Source: an uncultured Chlorobiaceae bacterium (lineage in GTDB: Bacteria; Bacteroidota; Chlorobiia; Chlorobiales; Chlorobiaceae). Taken from it: 49,285 nt of DNA. Shown in pieces: positions 1-10,914 of this stretch (position 1 is the first letter of the stretch; each line of letters opens with the position of its first letter). The position numbers and the translations under genes are program-made. Location of the stretch: assembly GCA_903839405.1 (NCBI GenBank), contig CAIMCD010000021.1:1-49285 (forward strand), given 5' to 3'. The notes under the pieces were generated by a model. It ran no database searches. It saw nothing but the letters and a program-made list of their open reading frames with translations, and was not told where the DNA came from.

Positions 1-1439
<1,439 letters not shown>

Positions 1440-1491
1440 GAAAGGGTTAACCCCCTGGTTTTCAGCAATTTATTTAACAGACCCGTAATAC

Positions 1492-2370
1492 ATGCCTACA
1501 TTAAAGGATATACGTGTACGAATCAAAGGGGTAAAGTCTACACAGCAGGTCACCAAGGCAATGAAGATGGTGGCCGCTGCAAAGCTCAGAAGGGCACAGG
1601 AACGGGCCGTCATGGCCCGCCCTTATGCCGGCAAGCTGAAGGAGATGCTGGGCTCTCTCTCTGCAAAGGTGGATACCTCGCTTAACCCCCTGCTTTCCGA
1701 CCGTTCCGAGGTCAATAAGGTTCTGGTGATTCTTATCACTTCTGACCGGGGTCTGTGCGGTGCGTTCAATACCAATATCATCAAGCTCGCCTCCAAAACC
1801 ATTCATGAGGATTACCCGGCTGTCTTCAGCAAGGGTGGCGTCAGCATGATCTGTGCCGGTTCGCGCGGGTTTGATTTTTTCCGCAAACGGGATTACAACG
1901 TTATCAAAGGGTACCCCTCCGTTTTTCAGAACCTTGATTTCAGTACGGCAAAGGAGATTGCCGAAACCGCATCCGGCATGTTTTTGCGTGGTGAGGTTGA
2001 CCGGGTGATTGTTGCCTATAATGAATTCAAGTCGGTACTTGCCCCGAACATCAAGGCCGAGGTACTTCTTCCGATCACTCCTGAAGCCACTTCTGGCAAG
2101 GGGAGCAGCAGCGACTATATTTACGAGCCCTCTCCGTCCGAGATTATTGATGTGCTGGTACCGAAGCATCTCAATACCCAGATTTGGAGAATGCTGCTGG
2201 AGTCGAATGCTGCGGAACAGGCGGCCCGCATGACGGCAATGGATTCTGCTACTGAAAATGCCAAGGAGTTGCTCCGCACACTCAACATCAGTTATAACCG
2301 TGCACGCCAGGCGGCTATCACGACCGAGCTGAGTGAAATTGTTTCAGGTGCTGATGCATTGTCGAACTGA
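1492..2370 (+). CDS. atpG: ATP synthase F1 subunit gamma
   Basis: Central rotating stalk of F1, coupling proton flow through F0 to ATP synthesis. The 292-residue protein has the family's conserved N-terminal helix ([21 protein letters not shown]), the central [12 protein letters not shown] motif, and the C-terminal helix ending in [15 protein letters not shown]. These two terminal helices form the coiled coil inside the alpha/beta ring. The length is normal for the family. It follows atpA on the same strand and is closed by the terminator at 2398-2424, so it is the last gene of this ATP synthase unit. No strong Shine-Dalgarno precedes the ATG. Confidence 0.98.
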   Translation: MPTLKDIRVRIKGVKSTQQVTKAMKMVAAAKLRRAQERAVMARPYAGKLKEMLGSLSAKVDTSLNPLLSDRSEVNKVLVILITSDRGLCGAFNTNIIKLASKTIHEDYPAVFSKGGVSMICAGSRGFDFFRKRDYNVIKGYPSVFQNLDFSTAKEIAETASGMFLRGEVDRVIVAYNEFKSVLAPNIKAEVLLPITPEATSGKGSSSDYIYEPSPSEIIDVLVPKHLNTQIWRMLLESNAAEQAARMTAMDSATENAKELLRTLNISYNRARQAAITTELSEIVSGADALSN

Positions 2371-2397
2371 GCCCCGGCTCATTTGATCCAAGATTTC

Positions 2398-2424
2398 AAG
2401 CGCCTGCAAGGGCGCTTTTTTTTT
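2398..2424 (+). terminator. Intrinsic terminator of the atp unit
   Basis: AAGCGCC (2398-2404) pairs perfectly with GGCGCTT (2411-2417) around a six-base loop and runs into a T tract to 2424. It lies 28 bases after the atpG stop. Confidence 0.9.
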
Positions 2425-2547
2425 GCGGGTAACATTCCCGGATGAGTGGCGGTTATGATGCTCATCATGAAATGATTTATATTTTACAGGATAGTAGATG
2501 ATATTAACTCTCTTTTCATATTTCAATTCTAAGCTGTTGGCGAAAGC

Positions 2548-5007
2548 ATGAAGATATACAAGTTTGGGGGCACCTCTCTGGGATCGGCCAAGCGGATTCG
2601 TAACGTTGCCGATATCATTTCAAGCGCATTGCAAGAGGATCAGCTTATTGTTGTGGTTTCGGCCATTGACCGCGTTACCGACCTCTTGCTTGACGCCGCC
2701 ACCAGGGCCTGCAGCGGAGAGAGCGGCTACCAGGCGTCGCTTGACGAGCTTCAGCAACTTCATCTCTCCATCATTAGCGATCTCTTTTCAGGAGCAGTTT
2801 TTGATGAAGTCAAGGCGGCCATAGAGGCTGAACTTGCCGAGCTTCATGATCTCCTTCACGGGGTCTTTCTCCTCAGGGAGCTTTCTGAAAAAAGTTCCGC
2901 CCTGGTGCTTGGTTTCGGCGAACGCTTGTCGGCTTCTCTTGTCAGCCGTTATCTTCAGGAGCTTGGTCTTGGAGCCTTTGCGCTGGATGCCCGCAAGCTC
3001 ATTGTTACCGACAGCAATTATGCCGATGCCCGCGTGGATAGCGATGCATCTGAAGTGCAGATTAAAAAACAGTTTGCCGTGTTTGAAGGTCTACCGGTGG
3101 TGACCGGCTTTATTGCGGCAACGCCCGACGGAAGCTCCACAACCCTTGGTCGGGGCGGCTCCGATTATACTGCCTCCATTCTTGGTGCAGCGCTTGGTGC
3201 TGAAGAGATCTGGATATGGAGCGATGTTGACGGCTTTTTCAGTGCCGATCCCCGGCGGGTTCGGGATGCGAGGATTCTGCCCTTTATCAGTTACGCCGAA
3301 GCGATGGAGCTCTCCCATGCTGGTGCAAAAGTGCTCCACCCCCTGGCCGTTCAGCCGGCGATGAAAGCCTCCATTCCGCTCTTGATTAAAAATTCATTTA
3401 ACCCTGCCGCTGCCGGCACACGCATTGAGCGTGAGCGGCCGGTGGAGATCCTCCGCTCCCTGCCGGTAACCGGCCTTACTTCAATCAATAACGTCATCCT
3501 GCTCAACCTCACGGGCAGCGGTATGGTGGGTGTTCCGGGCATTGCTTCCCGCATGTTCAGTTGCCTTGCCCGTCACCGGATCAATATCATCTTTATCTCG
3601 CAGGCCTCTTCCGAACAGTCGATCACGCTGGCGATTGCCCCTTCACAGGCGGCAAAAGCGAAAGCCATACTGGAAGATCAGTTCAGCCGGGAGATCCAGT
3701 CGCGTCAGATAGAGCCGCTGGTGATCCGCCGAAACCTGGCCCTGATTGCTGTGGTCGGCAATAACATGTCGGGCCATCCGGGGGTCTCGGCGCAGTTGTT
3801 TGAAACGCTCGGCAAAAACGGGGTTAATGTCATTGCCGTGGCCCAGGGCGCCAATGAGATGAACATCTCTCTGGTGATCGACCGCCATGATGAGGACAAG
3901 GCCTTGAACTGTATTCATGAATCATTTTTTCTCTCCCAGCGCAAGGTGCATCTCTTTATTGCCGGTACCGGTACCATTGCCAAAAGCCTTATTCGGCAAA
4001 TCAGCGCCCATCGCAAAAACCTGCAGCAGGAGCACGATCTGGATGTGGTGGTCTGCGGCATGGCCAATACCCGCCAGCTTGCCGAGAGTGATGAGGGTAT
4101 TGATCTTGAGAAGTGGGAGGAGGCTCTTCAGCCGCGAGCCGATCATACTGGTATTGAAGGCTACCTGCAGCTCATCCGGGAGCGCAATCTGCACAACACC
4201 ATTTTTGTTGATTGCACGGCAAGCAGCAAGGTTGCAGAGAGCTACCCCGAGCTGCTGCTTAGCAACATTTCGGTGGTGACCGCCAACAAGCTCGGCATGG
4301 CCGCCCCCTCGGCCCTTTACCAGAGTATCCGGGATGCGCAGCGCAAAAGCAATGCCCGTTTTCTTTATGAAACCAATGTGGGTGCGGGATTGCCGATTAT
4401 CAATACCCTCAGTGACCTGAAAAACAGCGGCGACAAGATTATCTCTATCGAGGGGGTTCTTTCGGGTACCTTGAGCTTTATTTTCAATGAGCTTCGCAAG
4501 GGCGGGCGGTTCAGCGAGATTGTCAGGCGTGCAAAGGAGGCCGGTTATACCGAACCTGATCCACGCGATGATCTTTCAGGCGCTGATTTTGCCCGCAAGT
4601 TCCTCATCCTTGGTCGCGAACTGGGCTACACCCTTGAGTTCAGCGATGTGCAGTGCGAGAGCCTGGTGCCGTTGGAGTATCAGGGGGAGATGCCGGTTCC
4701 GGAGTTTTTGGATCGTCTGCAAAGTGTTGACGACCGGTATGTTGCGGAAGGAGCTGCGGCTGCAGCCGAGGGGATGACGATAGCTTATGCCGGTGAGATC
4801 CGCGAGGGGAAGGCATCGATCGGGGTGAAAAGGGTGCCTCTCGGGAGCCCGATTGCCGGGCTTAGTGGATCGGAAAATATGGTGGTCTTCACCACCGACC
4901 GCTACCGGGCAACGCCGCTTGTGGTGCGGGGTCCCGGTGCCGGCGCTGAGGTTACGGCGGGCGGGGTGTTTGCCGATATCCTGCGTATTGCCAGTTATCT
5001 TGTTTAA
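2548..5007 (+). CDS. thrA: Bifunctional aspartokinase / homoserine dehydrogenase
   Basis: Catalyses the first and third steps of the aspartate pathway to threonine and methionine: phosphorylation of aspartate and NAD(P)H reduction of aspartate semialdehyde to homoserine. The 819 residues match the length of the fused enterobacterial ThrA type. Domain order: amino-acid kinase (KFGGTS at residues 5-10, later GRGGSDYTAS), two ACT regulatory repeats (about 315-460), then homoserine dehydrogenase from about residue 467. The nucleotide-binding motif there reads GTGTIA. The signatures VTANKLGMA and YETNVGAGLPI follow. The ACT pair suggests end-product feedback control. cinA follows after 11 bases, so the two are probably cotranscribed. 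Confidence 0.97.
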   Translation: MKIYKFGGTSLGSAKRIRNVADIISSALQEDQLIVVVSAIDRVTDLLLDAATRACSGESGYQASLDELQQLHLSIISDLFSGAVFDEVKAAIEAELAELHDLLHGVFLLRELSEKSSALVLGFGERLSASLVSRYLQELGLGAFALDARKLIVTDSNYADARVDSDASEVQIKKQFAVFEGLPVVTGFIAATPDGSSTTLGRGGSDYTASILGAALGAEEIWIWSDVDGFFSADPRRVRDARILPFISYAEAMELSHAGAKVLHPLAVQPAMKASIPLLIKNSFNPAAAGTRIERERPVEILRSLPVTGLTSINNVILLNLTGSGMVGVPGIASRMFSCLARHRINIIFISQASSEQSITLAIAPSQAAKAKAILEDQFSREIQSRQIEPLVIRRNLALIAVVGNNMSGHPGVSAQLFETLGKNGVNVIAVAQGANEMNISLVIDRHDEDKALNCIHESFFLSQRKVHLFIAGTGTIAKSLIRQISAHRKNLQQEHDLDVVVCGMANTRQLAESDEGIDLEKWEEALQPRADHTGIEGYLQLIRERNLHNTIFVDCTASSKVAESYPELLLSNISVVTANKLGMAAPSALYQSIRDAQRKSNARFLYETNVGAGLPIINTLSDLKNSGDKIISIEGVLSGTLSFIFNELRKGGRFSEIVRRAKEAGYTEPDPRDDLSGADFARKFLILGRELGYTLEFSDVQCESLVPLEYQGEMPVPEFLDRLQSVDDRYVAEGAAAAAEGMTIAYAGEIREGKASIGVKRVPLGSPIAGLSGSENMVVFTTDRYRATPLVVRGPGAGAEVTAGGVFADILRIASYLV

Positions 5008-5018
5008 GGAGAAGAAAA

Positions 5019-6290
5019 ATGCGTGCTGAAATTGTTTCTGTCGGAGATGAACTGCTTAAGGGGGAGCGGGTAAACACCAATGCGGCCTCTATTGCCAAAG
5101 CCCTCTCCGGGATCGGGATACCGGTTCACCGGGTTGTTGATTGTTCAGATGTTGAGGGTGAAATTGCGGCCGCGCTCTCTGAAGCGCTTGAGCGTTCCGA
5201 GGTGGTGCTGGTGACCGGAGGTCTCGGCCCTACAAAGGATGACCGTACCCGTCAAGCCGTCCAGGAGTTGCTGCACAAGGGGCTGGAGCGGAGCGAGGAG
5301 GCTCACCGGGCTCTTGTGGAAAGGATGAAACAGTATGGACGGGAGATCTCGGCGTCACTTGCCGAGCAGGCGATGGTGATTGAAGGAGCCCTTGCCATAC
5401 CCAACACCAGGGGTACGGCTGCCGGTATGATTATCCGCTGCGGTGAGCGCTATCATGATCACTATCTGGTGCTGATGCCCGGTGTGCCATCCGAAATGAA
5501 GGCTATGATGGAGCTGACGGTACTTCCGTATTTTGCACAGTTTTCATCGACCTTTATCCGCCATACCTCGATCAAGACCCTTGGTATCGGCGAGTCAACC
5601 CTCGAAGAGATGATTGTGGATATTGAAGAGGCTTTGCCGGAGGGCACAACGCTCGCCTATCTTCCTCATGCTGCAGGCGTTAACTTGATGGTAAGCACCA
5701 TCGGCCATGAGCGGGAGGGGGTCGATACCCTCAACCGCAGGGTTGTGGATGCCATTATGGAGCGGTCAGGCCGCTTTATCTATGCCATCGGCGAGAAAAA
5801 CCTTGAGGAGACCATCGGCACTCTCCTCACGTCTGCCGGGCTCCGGGTTGCGGTTGCAGAGTCCTGCACCGGTGGCCTCGTGGCAAGCCGCCTGACCGAT
5901 GTGGCGGGCTCATCGGCTTATTTTTTGCAGGGTTTTGTGGTCTACAGCAACCAGGCAAAAGAGTCTGCGCTTGGCGTGCCGAAAGAGTTGATCGACGAGT
6001 TCGGCGCGGTGAGTGAAGAGGTTGCTTGTGCCATGGCCATCGGCTGCTTACAGAAGAGTGGGGCCGATCTGGCGGTCTCAACCACAGGGATTGCCGGCCC
6101 TTCAGGAGGTTCTGATGCGAAGCCTGTCGGTACGGTTTGTTTGGCGATTGCCCAAAAAGTGGCTGGTGAAGAGCCCACGGTGCACTCCCGGAGACTCATC
6201 ATGCAGGGTGACCGCCAACTCAACAAACTCCGGTTCAGCGAAGCGGCCCTTCGGGAGCTCTGGTATGCTCTGCGCCCCGAAACGCTCTGA
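5019..6290 (+). CDS. cinA: CinA: nicotinamide-nucleotide amidohydrolase / MoCF-domain protein
   Basis: CinA family proteins join an N-terminal molybdopterin-binding-like (MogA/MoCF) domain to a C-terminal PncC-type nicotinamide mononucleotide deamidase domain. They act in pyridine-nucleotide salvage. The 423-residue protein shows VSVGDELLKGERVNTNA and TGGLGPTKDDRTR in the first domain. AESCTGGLVASRLT, the YSNQAK segment and STTGIAGPSGGS mark the second. The length is normal for the two-domain form. The start is well supported by AAGGAGAAG at 5006-5014, overlapping the thrA stop. It probably forms an operon with thrA. The old name refers to competence induction in Gram-positives, for which nothing here argues. 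Confidence 0.95.
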   Translation: MRAEIVSVGDELLKGERVNTNAASIAKALSGIGIPVHRVVDCSDVEGEIAAALSEALERSEVVLVTGGLGPTKDDRTRQAVQELLHKGLERSEEAHRALVERMKQYGREISASLAEQAMVIEGALAIPNTRGTAAGMIIRCGERYHDHYLVLMPGVPSEMKAMMELTVLPYFAQFSSTFIRHTSIKTLGIGESTLEEMIVDIEEALPEGTTLAYLPHAAGVNLMVSTIGHEREGVDTLNRRVVDAIMERSGRFIYAIGEKNLEETIGTLLTSAGLRVAVAESCTGGLVASRLTDVAGSSAYFLQGFVVYSNQAKESALGVPKELIDEFGAVSEEVACAMAIGCLQKSGADLAVSTTGIAGPSGGSDAKPVGTVCLAIAQKVAGEEPTVHSRRLIMQGDRQLNKLRFSEAALRELWYALRPETL

Positions 6291-6415
6291 ACCTTTCTGA
6301 GGATTGTGATATTTCTTCTCATTTTTTGAAAAAAGAAGCGCTTTTATCGATAACTTGCTGCACGGATGAGAGGGTTCATCTCTTGGTTGAAAAAAATTTG
6401 TTCTCGTGAGATCGT

Positions 6416-8296
6416 ATGGCAAGAATTGCAAGATTACCGGATATCGTTGCTAATAAAATTTCTGCAGGTGAAGTTGTCCAGCGCCCTGCTTCAGTGGTCA
6501 AGGAGTTGCTTGAGAACTCGATTGACGCTGGTGCAACCAAAATAATTGTTGCCATCAAGGATGCCGGCAAGGAGCTGATCCGGATTGTTGATAATGGTGC
6601 CGGCATGGCGAGGGAGGACGCTGTGCTCTGCGTTGAGCGATTTGCTACCAGCAAGATTATCGGGGTTGATGATCTCAACTCCCTGCGAACGCTCGGTTTC
6701 AGGGGTGAGGCGCTGGCGAGTATCTCCTCGGTCTCGCATTTTGAACTGAAAACCCGTACACCAAACGATAAGATAGGCCTGAAGCTGCGTTATGAGGGAG
6801 GAGTGCTGGCCGAGGAGTCGGGGGTACAGGGTGAACAGGGAACCGGCATCACGGTGCGGAACCTTTTTTACAATGTTCCGGCCCGGCGCAAGTTTTTAAA
6901 ATCCAACGCTACCGAGTTTCAGCATATTTTCGAGGTTGTCAAGTCCTTTGCCTTGGCATACCCCGACATTGAGTGGTGCATGTACAGTGATGACGAGGAG
7001 CTCTTTAATTTCAGGACTCCGGAGATGGCCGAGCGGCTCAATGTTTTTTATGGTAGTGAGTTTGCCTCAAGCTTGATTGAACTTTCCGAGGAGAACGACT
7101 ACCTCTCCATCAGGGGATTTCTCGGCAAGCCCGCCATGCAGAAACGCCGCAAGCTGGATCAATATTTTTTTATCAATCGCCGGCTGGTTCAAAACCGGAT
7201 GCTCTCCCAGGCGGTGCAGCAGGCATACGGCGAATTGCTCATTGAGCGTCAGACCCCGTTTGCGCTGCTCTTTCTGGAAATTGACCCTTCGCGCGTTGAT
7301 GTTAACGTGCATCCCTCCAAGCTGGAGATCCGCTTTGATGATGAGCGCAGTGTGCGCAACATGTTCTATCCGGTGCTTAAACGCACCATACAGTTGTACG
7401 ACTTCTCCCCCGACCTCTCCTCCTCGGAGAGCGAACTCTTGCGTTCCATGCCGGTTCAGGAGTCGGCCTTCAGGAAGCTCTCCTATCAGGATATTCCCGA
7501 ACGCTCCATAACGACCGGCGAGCTCTATGCAAACTATCGTCCGTCGCTGCTCAAGGAGTCACCCGTTCCGGGCTTTTCGGCCTCGCGCCAGGGCGAAATG
7601 TTTCCACTGCACCAGGAGGCTGGATCCGCTTCGGCGGAACGCGCTTTGCCGCAAGGTGATGAGGGGCTCTCATCCCTGCTCCTCTCCTGTATTCCTGATG
7701 ACGCCGTGCTACCCAACCCGAAAGAGGCGGAACCGAAAATCTGGCAGTTGCACAACAAGTACCTGGTTTGCCAGATCAAGACCGGTATGATGATTATTGA
7801 CCAGCATGTAGCGCATGAGCGGGTCTTGTATGAACGGGCCGTGGAGGTGATGAACCAGAACGTGCCAAACTCCCAGCAACTGCTCTTTCCCCAGAAAGTG
7901 GAGTTCCGTCCGTGGGAGTATGAGGTGTTTGAGGAGATTCGTGAAGATCTCAACCGGCTTGGCTTCAATTTGCGGCTCTTCGGCAGCAAAACCATCATGA
8001 TTGAAGGGGTGCCGCAGGATGTCAAATCGGGCAGTGAAGTCACCATTCTGCAGGATATGATTGCGGAGTATCAGGATAATGCCTCGCGCCTCAAGCTTGA
8101 AAAACGCGACAATCTGGCAAAGTCCTACTCGTGCCGCAATGCCATCATGGCCGGCCAGAAGCTCTCGCTTGATGAGATGCGCTCCCTCATCGATAACCTC
8201 TTTGCTACCCGGGAACCCTACTCCTGCCCGCATGGCCGGCCGGTGATTATCAAGCTCTCGCTTGACCAGCTTGACCGGATGTTCGGAAGAAAATAG
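6416..8296 (+). CDS. mutL: DNA mismatch repair protein MutL (endonuclease type)
   Basis: Links MutS mismatch recognition to strand incision and removal. The N-terminal GHKL ATPase domain shows NSIDAGATKI, DNGAGM, ATSKI and TLGFRGEALASISS. The C-terminal domain carries endonuclease signatures: DQHVAHERVLYE from residue 462 (the DQHA-x2-E-x4-E metal motif with Val for Ala), SCRNAI, CPHGRP at 604-609, and a terminal FGRK. This places it with nicking MutL proteins of bacteria without MutH, not with the E. coli type. The total length, 626, is normal. The linker at about 340-430 is poorly conserved and rich in Ser/Glu. A 125-base gap separates it from cinA. Confidence 0.97.
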   Translation: MARIARLPDIVANKISAGEVVQRPASVVKELLENSIDAGATKIIVAIKDAGKELIRIVDNGAGMAREDAVLCVERFATSKIIGVDDLNSLRTLGFRGEALASISSVSHFELKTRTPNDKIGLKLRYEGGVLAEESGVQGEQGTGITVRNLFYNVPARRKFLKSNATEFQHIFEVVKSFALAYPDIEWCMYSDDEELFNFRTPEMAERLNVFYGSEFASSLIELSEENDYLSIRGFLGKPAMQKRRKLDQYFFINRRLVQNRMLSQAVQQAYGELLIERQTPFALLFLEIDPSRVDVNVHPSKLEIRFDDERSVRNMFYPVLKRTIQLYDFSPDLSSSESELLRSMPVQESAFRKLSYQDIPERSITTGELYANYRPSLLKESPVPGFSASRQGEMFPLHQEAGSASAERALPQGDEGLSSLLLSCIPDDAVLPNPKEAEPKIWQLHNKYLVCQIKTGMMIIDQHVAHERVLYERAVEVMNQNVPNSQQLLFPQKVEFRPWEYEVFEEIREDLNRLGFNLRLFGSKTIMIEGVPQDVKSGSEVTILQDMIAEYQDNASRLKLEKRDNLAKSYSCRNAIMAGQKLSLDEMRSLIDNLFATREPYSCPHGRPVIIKLSLDQLDRMFGRK

Positions 8297-8353
8297 CCGG
8301 GGAGGGGGTTGCAAGTTTCTGCAAAAGTGCTAACTTCAGCTTTACCAAAGTAT

Positions 8354-8426
8354 GCCCTTGTAGCTCAGTGGATAGAGCAACAGTTTCCTAAACTGTAGGT
8401 CGGCGGTTCGAGTCTGCCCGAGGGCA
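8354..8426 (+). tRNA. tRNA-Arg(CCT)
   Basis: A 73-nt cloverleaf. Acceptor GCCCTTG pairs with CGAGGGC (one G-U). The anticodon stem ACAGT/ACTGT encloses loop TTCCTAA with anticodon CCT, and the T-loop is TTCGAGT. The discriminator is A, and the 3' CCA is not encoded. Confidence 0.95.
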
Positions 8427-8606
8427 CATTTCCCATCTTTTCATCCCTTCAAGCAACAAGCTCTCCCTCCGCTTTTTTACGGTTGCTCTTTATAAAAGAG
8501 TGCCGCGCGGCAAAGAATTTCCTGAATCCGCTTATTGGATACAGCGCTTATTTGGTATTTTGCTGCAATAAAATTTTTTGTTGGTTCCGTTTAAAGACTC
8601 TGGAGC

Positions 8607-9518
8607 ATGAAGGTTATCAAAATTCTTGGCGGCATTCTGCTGCTAGTGTTTCTTGCCGATATTGGCCGCTACTTTGTCTATCCCGATGTTGGAAAGCTCG
8701 TGGATGAGAATCCCTCAAAATCGGCATTTATGGAGTACCGTGAGGCTGAGTGGAAACGCGATGGGCTGGTGGATAAAAAAATCCAGAAGAGGTGGGTCTC
8801 TCTTGATCATGTTTCTCCGAACCTGATCAAGGCGGTGCTCATTGGTGAGGACGACAAGTTCTGGCACCATGAGGGGTTTGATTATCAGGCCATTGAACGG
8901 GCGGTTGAAAAAAATATCCTTGCCAAAAAATTCCAGATGGGCGGCAGCACCATCAGCCAGCAGCTTGCCAAGAACCTCTATCTCTCACCCTCAAAAAATC
9001 CGGTACGCAAAATCAAGGAGGCAATTCTTACCTGGAGAATTGAACGGGCGCTGACAAAACGCCGGATTTTGGAACTCTATGTCAATGTGGCGGAGTGGGG
9101 TGACGGCATTTTTGGTATCGGCGAGGCGGCGCACCATTACTATGGGGTTAGCGCGGCCAAGCTAACGGCTCAACAGGCTTCCAAACTGGCCGCAATACTG
9201 CCCAATCCGATTCGCTTTTCCCCGACAAGCAGTTCGGGCTATGTGCGCAATCGGTCACGCCTTATCTATGCCATCATGCTCCGGCGCGGCATTGTTGTGC
9301 CTGACTATAAGGAGGTCATGTCGGTTACGCCCGATACGACAGCCGTGGTGGATTCGGTGTTGATTGGTGTGCCGCAGTATCTGCTCGACAAGGCGATCTC
9401 TGCGGACAGTAGTGGTGTAGCGGTGCCTGAAGATAAAAAAGCTGCTCCGGAGGGGAAAAAAGATGGAGCGCTTCCGGCTGAACCCGCTGCTGGAACCGGA
9501 CCGGCAGGAACTCCCTGA
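8607..9518 (+). CDS. mtgA: Monofunctional peptidoglycan glycosyltransferase (GT51)
   Basis: Polymerises lipid II into glycan strands on the periplasmic side of the inner membrane. An N-terminal membrane anchor (about residues 5-24) precedes a GT51 domain. The domain shows IGEDDKFWHHEGFD (Glu81 is the expected catalytic base), GGSTISQQLAKNLYLS, RKIKEA and the ELYVNVAEWGDGIFGIGEAA block. No transpeptidase domain follows, so it is the monofunctional type. At 303 residues it is longer than E. coli MtgA because of a C-terminal tail (about 265-303) rich in Ala, Gly, Pro and Lys that looks disordered. A hairpin after the stop (9526-9547) closes the gene. Confidence 0.93.
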   Translation: MKVIKILGGILLLVFLADIGRYFVYPDVGKLVDENPSKSAFMEYREAEWKRDGLVDKKIQKRWVSLDHVSPNLIKAVLIGEDDKFWHHEGFDYQAIERAVEKNILAKKFQMGGSTISQQLAKNLYLSPSKNPVRKIKEAILTWRIERALTKRRILELYVNVAEWGDGIFGIGEAAHHYYGVSAAKLTAQQASKLAAILPNPIRFSPTSSSGYVRNRSRLIYAIMLRRGIVVPDYKEVMSVTPDTTAVVDSVLIGVPQYLLDKAISADSSGVAVPEDKKAAPEGKKDGALPAEPAAGTGPAGTP

Positions 9519-9525
9519 AACAAGC

Positions 9526-9554
9526 ACGCCCCTTTTTACAGGGGCGTTATGCTT
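9526..9554. terminator. Hairpin between convergent mtgA and rubredoxin genes
   Basis: ACGCCCC (9526-9532) pairs with GGGGCGT (9541-9547), and the forward strand runs on as TATGCTTTT. It lies between the two converging stop codons. The T tract is imperfect, so efficiency is uncertain. Confidence 0.6.
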
Positions 9555-9569
9555 TTCTGCCGTAATCAG

Positions 9570-9746
9570 TTATCTGGCGCGACGTTCGTCGTAGGGTTCA
9601 AAGAGTGTTTTGTCAACTCCGCAGACCGGACAGACCCAGTCATCCGGAATTTCATCAAAGGGAGTTCCTGGTTCAACGCCTCCGTCAGGGTCGCCGACTT
9701 CAGGATCATAAACATAGCCGCATGGTACACAGACCCATTTTTCCAT
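9570..9746 (-). CDS. rub: Rubredoxin
   Basis: A 58-residue one-iron electron carrier. The translation shows both iron-binding knuckles: CVPCG (Cys6, Cys9) and CPVCG (Cys39, Cys42). Between them lie the family signatures [26 protein letters not shown] Shine-Dalgarno-like GGAGAA lies 6 bases upstream of the ATG (start codon at 9746-9744). The gene is monocistronic, convergent with mtgA and divergent from the FMN riboswitch/ribB unit. In anaerobic phototrophs rubredoxins serve oxygen and peroxide detoxification or redox reactions; the partner cannot be told from this context. Confidence 0.97.
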   Translation of the reverse strand: MEKWVCVPCGYVYDPEVGDPDGGVEPGTPFDEIPDDWVCPVCGVDKTLFEPYDERRAR

Positions 9747-10020
9747 AAGGTGTTCTCCGTTTTAATTAACTGGTTATTCTTTGCAGGTGATTGATAAAGC
9801 AATGGTAAATATACATCTATGGAGTCTAAATACATTTCCTTGCATGAAGCTAATAACGTTCCTGGCTCTTTAAAAAGTTCATGCTTCCGGAAGTAAAGAG
9901 AACACGAAGGCCGCTTCAGCCCTCTTTTTTTGATAGAGATATGTTCTCCGGGCGGGCGAGCCTTTGAACTTTGGGGAACCTTGTGTATCTTTTTGCCCAG
10001 TTGTTCAATAATACCATAAG
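9747..10020. other. Divergent intergenic region, rubredoxin / ribB
   Basis: No gene is seen. The stretch must hold the promoters of the rubredoxin gene (minus) and of the riboswitch leader (plus). A possible -35 (TTGCCC near 9994) and AT-rich sequence before 10020 are compatible with the latter but weak. Confidence 0.4.
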
Positions 10021-10172
10021 CTTGTTCTCAGGGCGGGGTGAAACTCCCCACCGGCGGTATACCGGCCATGAGCCGGAGAGCCCGCGAGCGCTTTCGTTGT
10101 TCAAGGCGAAAGGTCAGCCGATTTGGTGCAATTCCAAAGCCGACGGTTAGAGTCCGGATGAAAGAGGATAAG
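10021..10172 (+). promoter_or_regulatory. FMN riboswitch (RFN element)
   Basis: The conserved RFN blocks appear in order: GGGCGGGGTGAAACTCCCCA, CCGGCGGTA, GAGCCCGCGAGCG, GGTCAGCCGATTTGGTG, CCAAAGCCGACGGTTAGAGT, CCGGATGAAAGAGGATAAG. The closing stem P1 is complete: CTTGTTCTC (10021-10029) pairs with GAGGATAAG (10164-10172). It lies 73 bases upstream of ribB. FMN binding should lower ribB expression. The stretch after the aptamer (10173-10201) can form GCAGG/CCTGC, and it also contains CGCCCTGA (10194-10201), which is perfectly complementary to TCAGGGCG inside the aptamer (10028-10035). That suggests a switch between two folds. Confidence 0.97.
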
Positions 10173-10245
10173 GCAGGCCTTCCAGCACTCCTGCGCCCTG
10201 ATTCATGTTTTTGCAATTGCACGGTTTAATCATTTTACCATTGCC

Positions 10246-10905
10246 ATGAATCAGATTCTTGCCCGTAAATTCGGAAATGCTTTTGAACGTGTTGAGCTTG
10301 CCCTTTGTGCGCTGCGTGAAGGAAAAGGTGTGCTGGTGGCCGACTCTCCTGATCGTGAAAACGAGGCCGATCTTATTTTTGCGGCCGACTCGCTTACCAT
10401 TCCCCAGATGGCCCAGTTGATCCGCGAGTGCAGTGGGATTGTCTGCCTCTGCATGACCGACGAAAAAGTCCGCTCCCTTGAGCTCCCCATGATGGTGGCC
10501 AACAATACCAGCGGTTTTCAAACCGCCTTTACCGTCTCCATTGAAGCGGCCGAAGGGGTGACCACCGGCGTCTCCGCCGCCGACCGGGTTCACACGGTCA
10601 GAACGGCCGCGGCCCCGAATGCACAGCCCTCTGATCTCCGTCAACCGGGTCATATTTTCCCTCTCAGGGCACGAGCCGGCGGCGTGCTTGAGCGTCCCGG
10701 CCATACCGAAGGCACGGTTGACCTCATGCGTCTTGCCGGGCTCAACCCCTGCGGAGTTCTCTGCGAACTGACCAACCCGGACGGCACCATGGCCAATCTC
10801 GAAGAGACCATTGCTTTTGCCGACCTTCACGGCTATCCGGTTCTCACCATTGAGGATATTATTGCCTACCGCGAACGCGCCCTTGTTTCTGAAGCGGTAG
10901 CCTGA
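10246..10905 (+). CDS. ribB: 3,4-dihydroxy-2-butanone-4-phosphate synthase
   Basis: Converts ribulose 5-phosphate to 3,4-dihydroxy-2-butanone 4-phosphate plus formate, supplying the four-carbon unit of riboflavin. The 219 residues match the stand-alone RibB length; there is no GTP cyclohydrolase II domain. Motifs seen: [13 protein letters not shown] (metal/substrate acidic residues near 35-42), [11 protein letters not shown], the [22 protein letters not shown] block in two parts, and a C-terminal [10 protein letters not shown]. The upstream RFN element makes FMN-dependent control near certain. Unusually for a riboflavin gene, no other rib gene is next to it. Confidence 0.97.
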   Translation: MNQILARKFGNAFERVELALCALREGKGVLVADSPDRENEADLIFAADSLTIPQMAQLIRECSGIVCLCMTDEKVRSLELPMMVANNTSGFQTAFTVSIEAAEGVTTGVSAADRVHTVRTAAAPNAQPSDLRQPGHIFPLRARAGGVLERPGHTEGTVDLMRLAGLNPCGVLCELTNPDGTMANLEETIAFADLHGYPVLTIEDIIAYRERALVSEAVA

Positions 10906-10914
10906 TGTTCTGAG

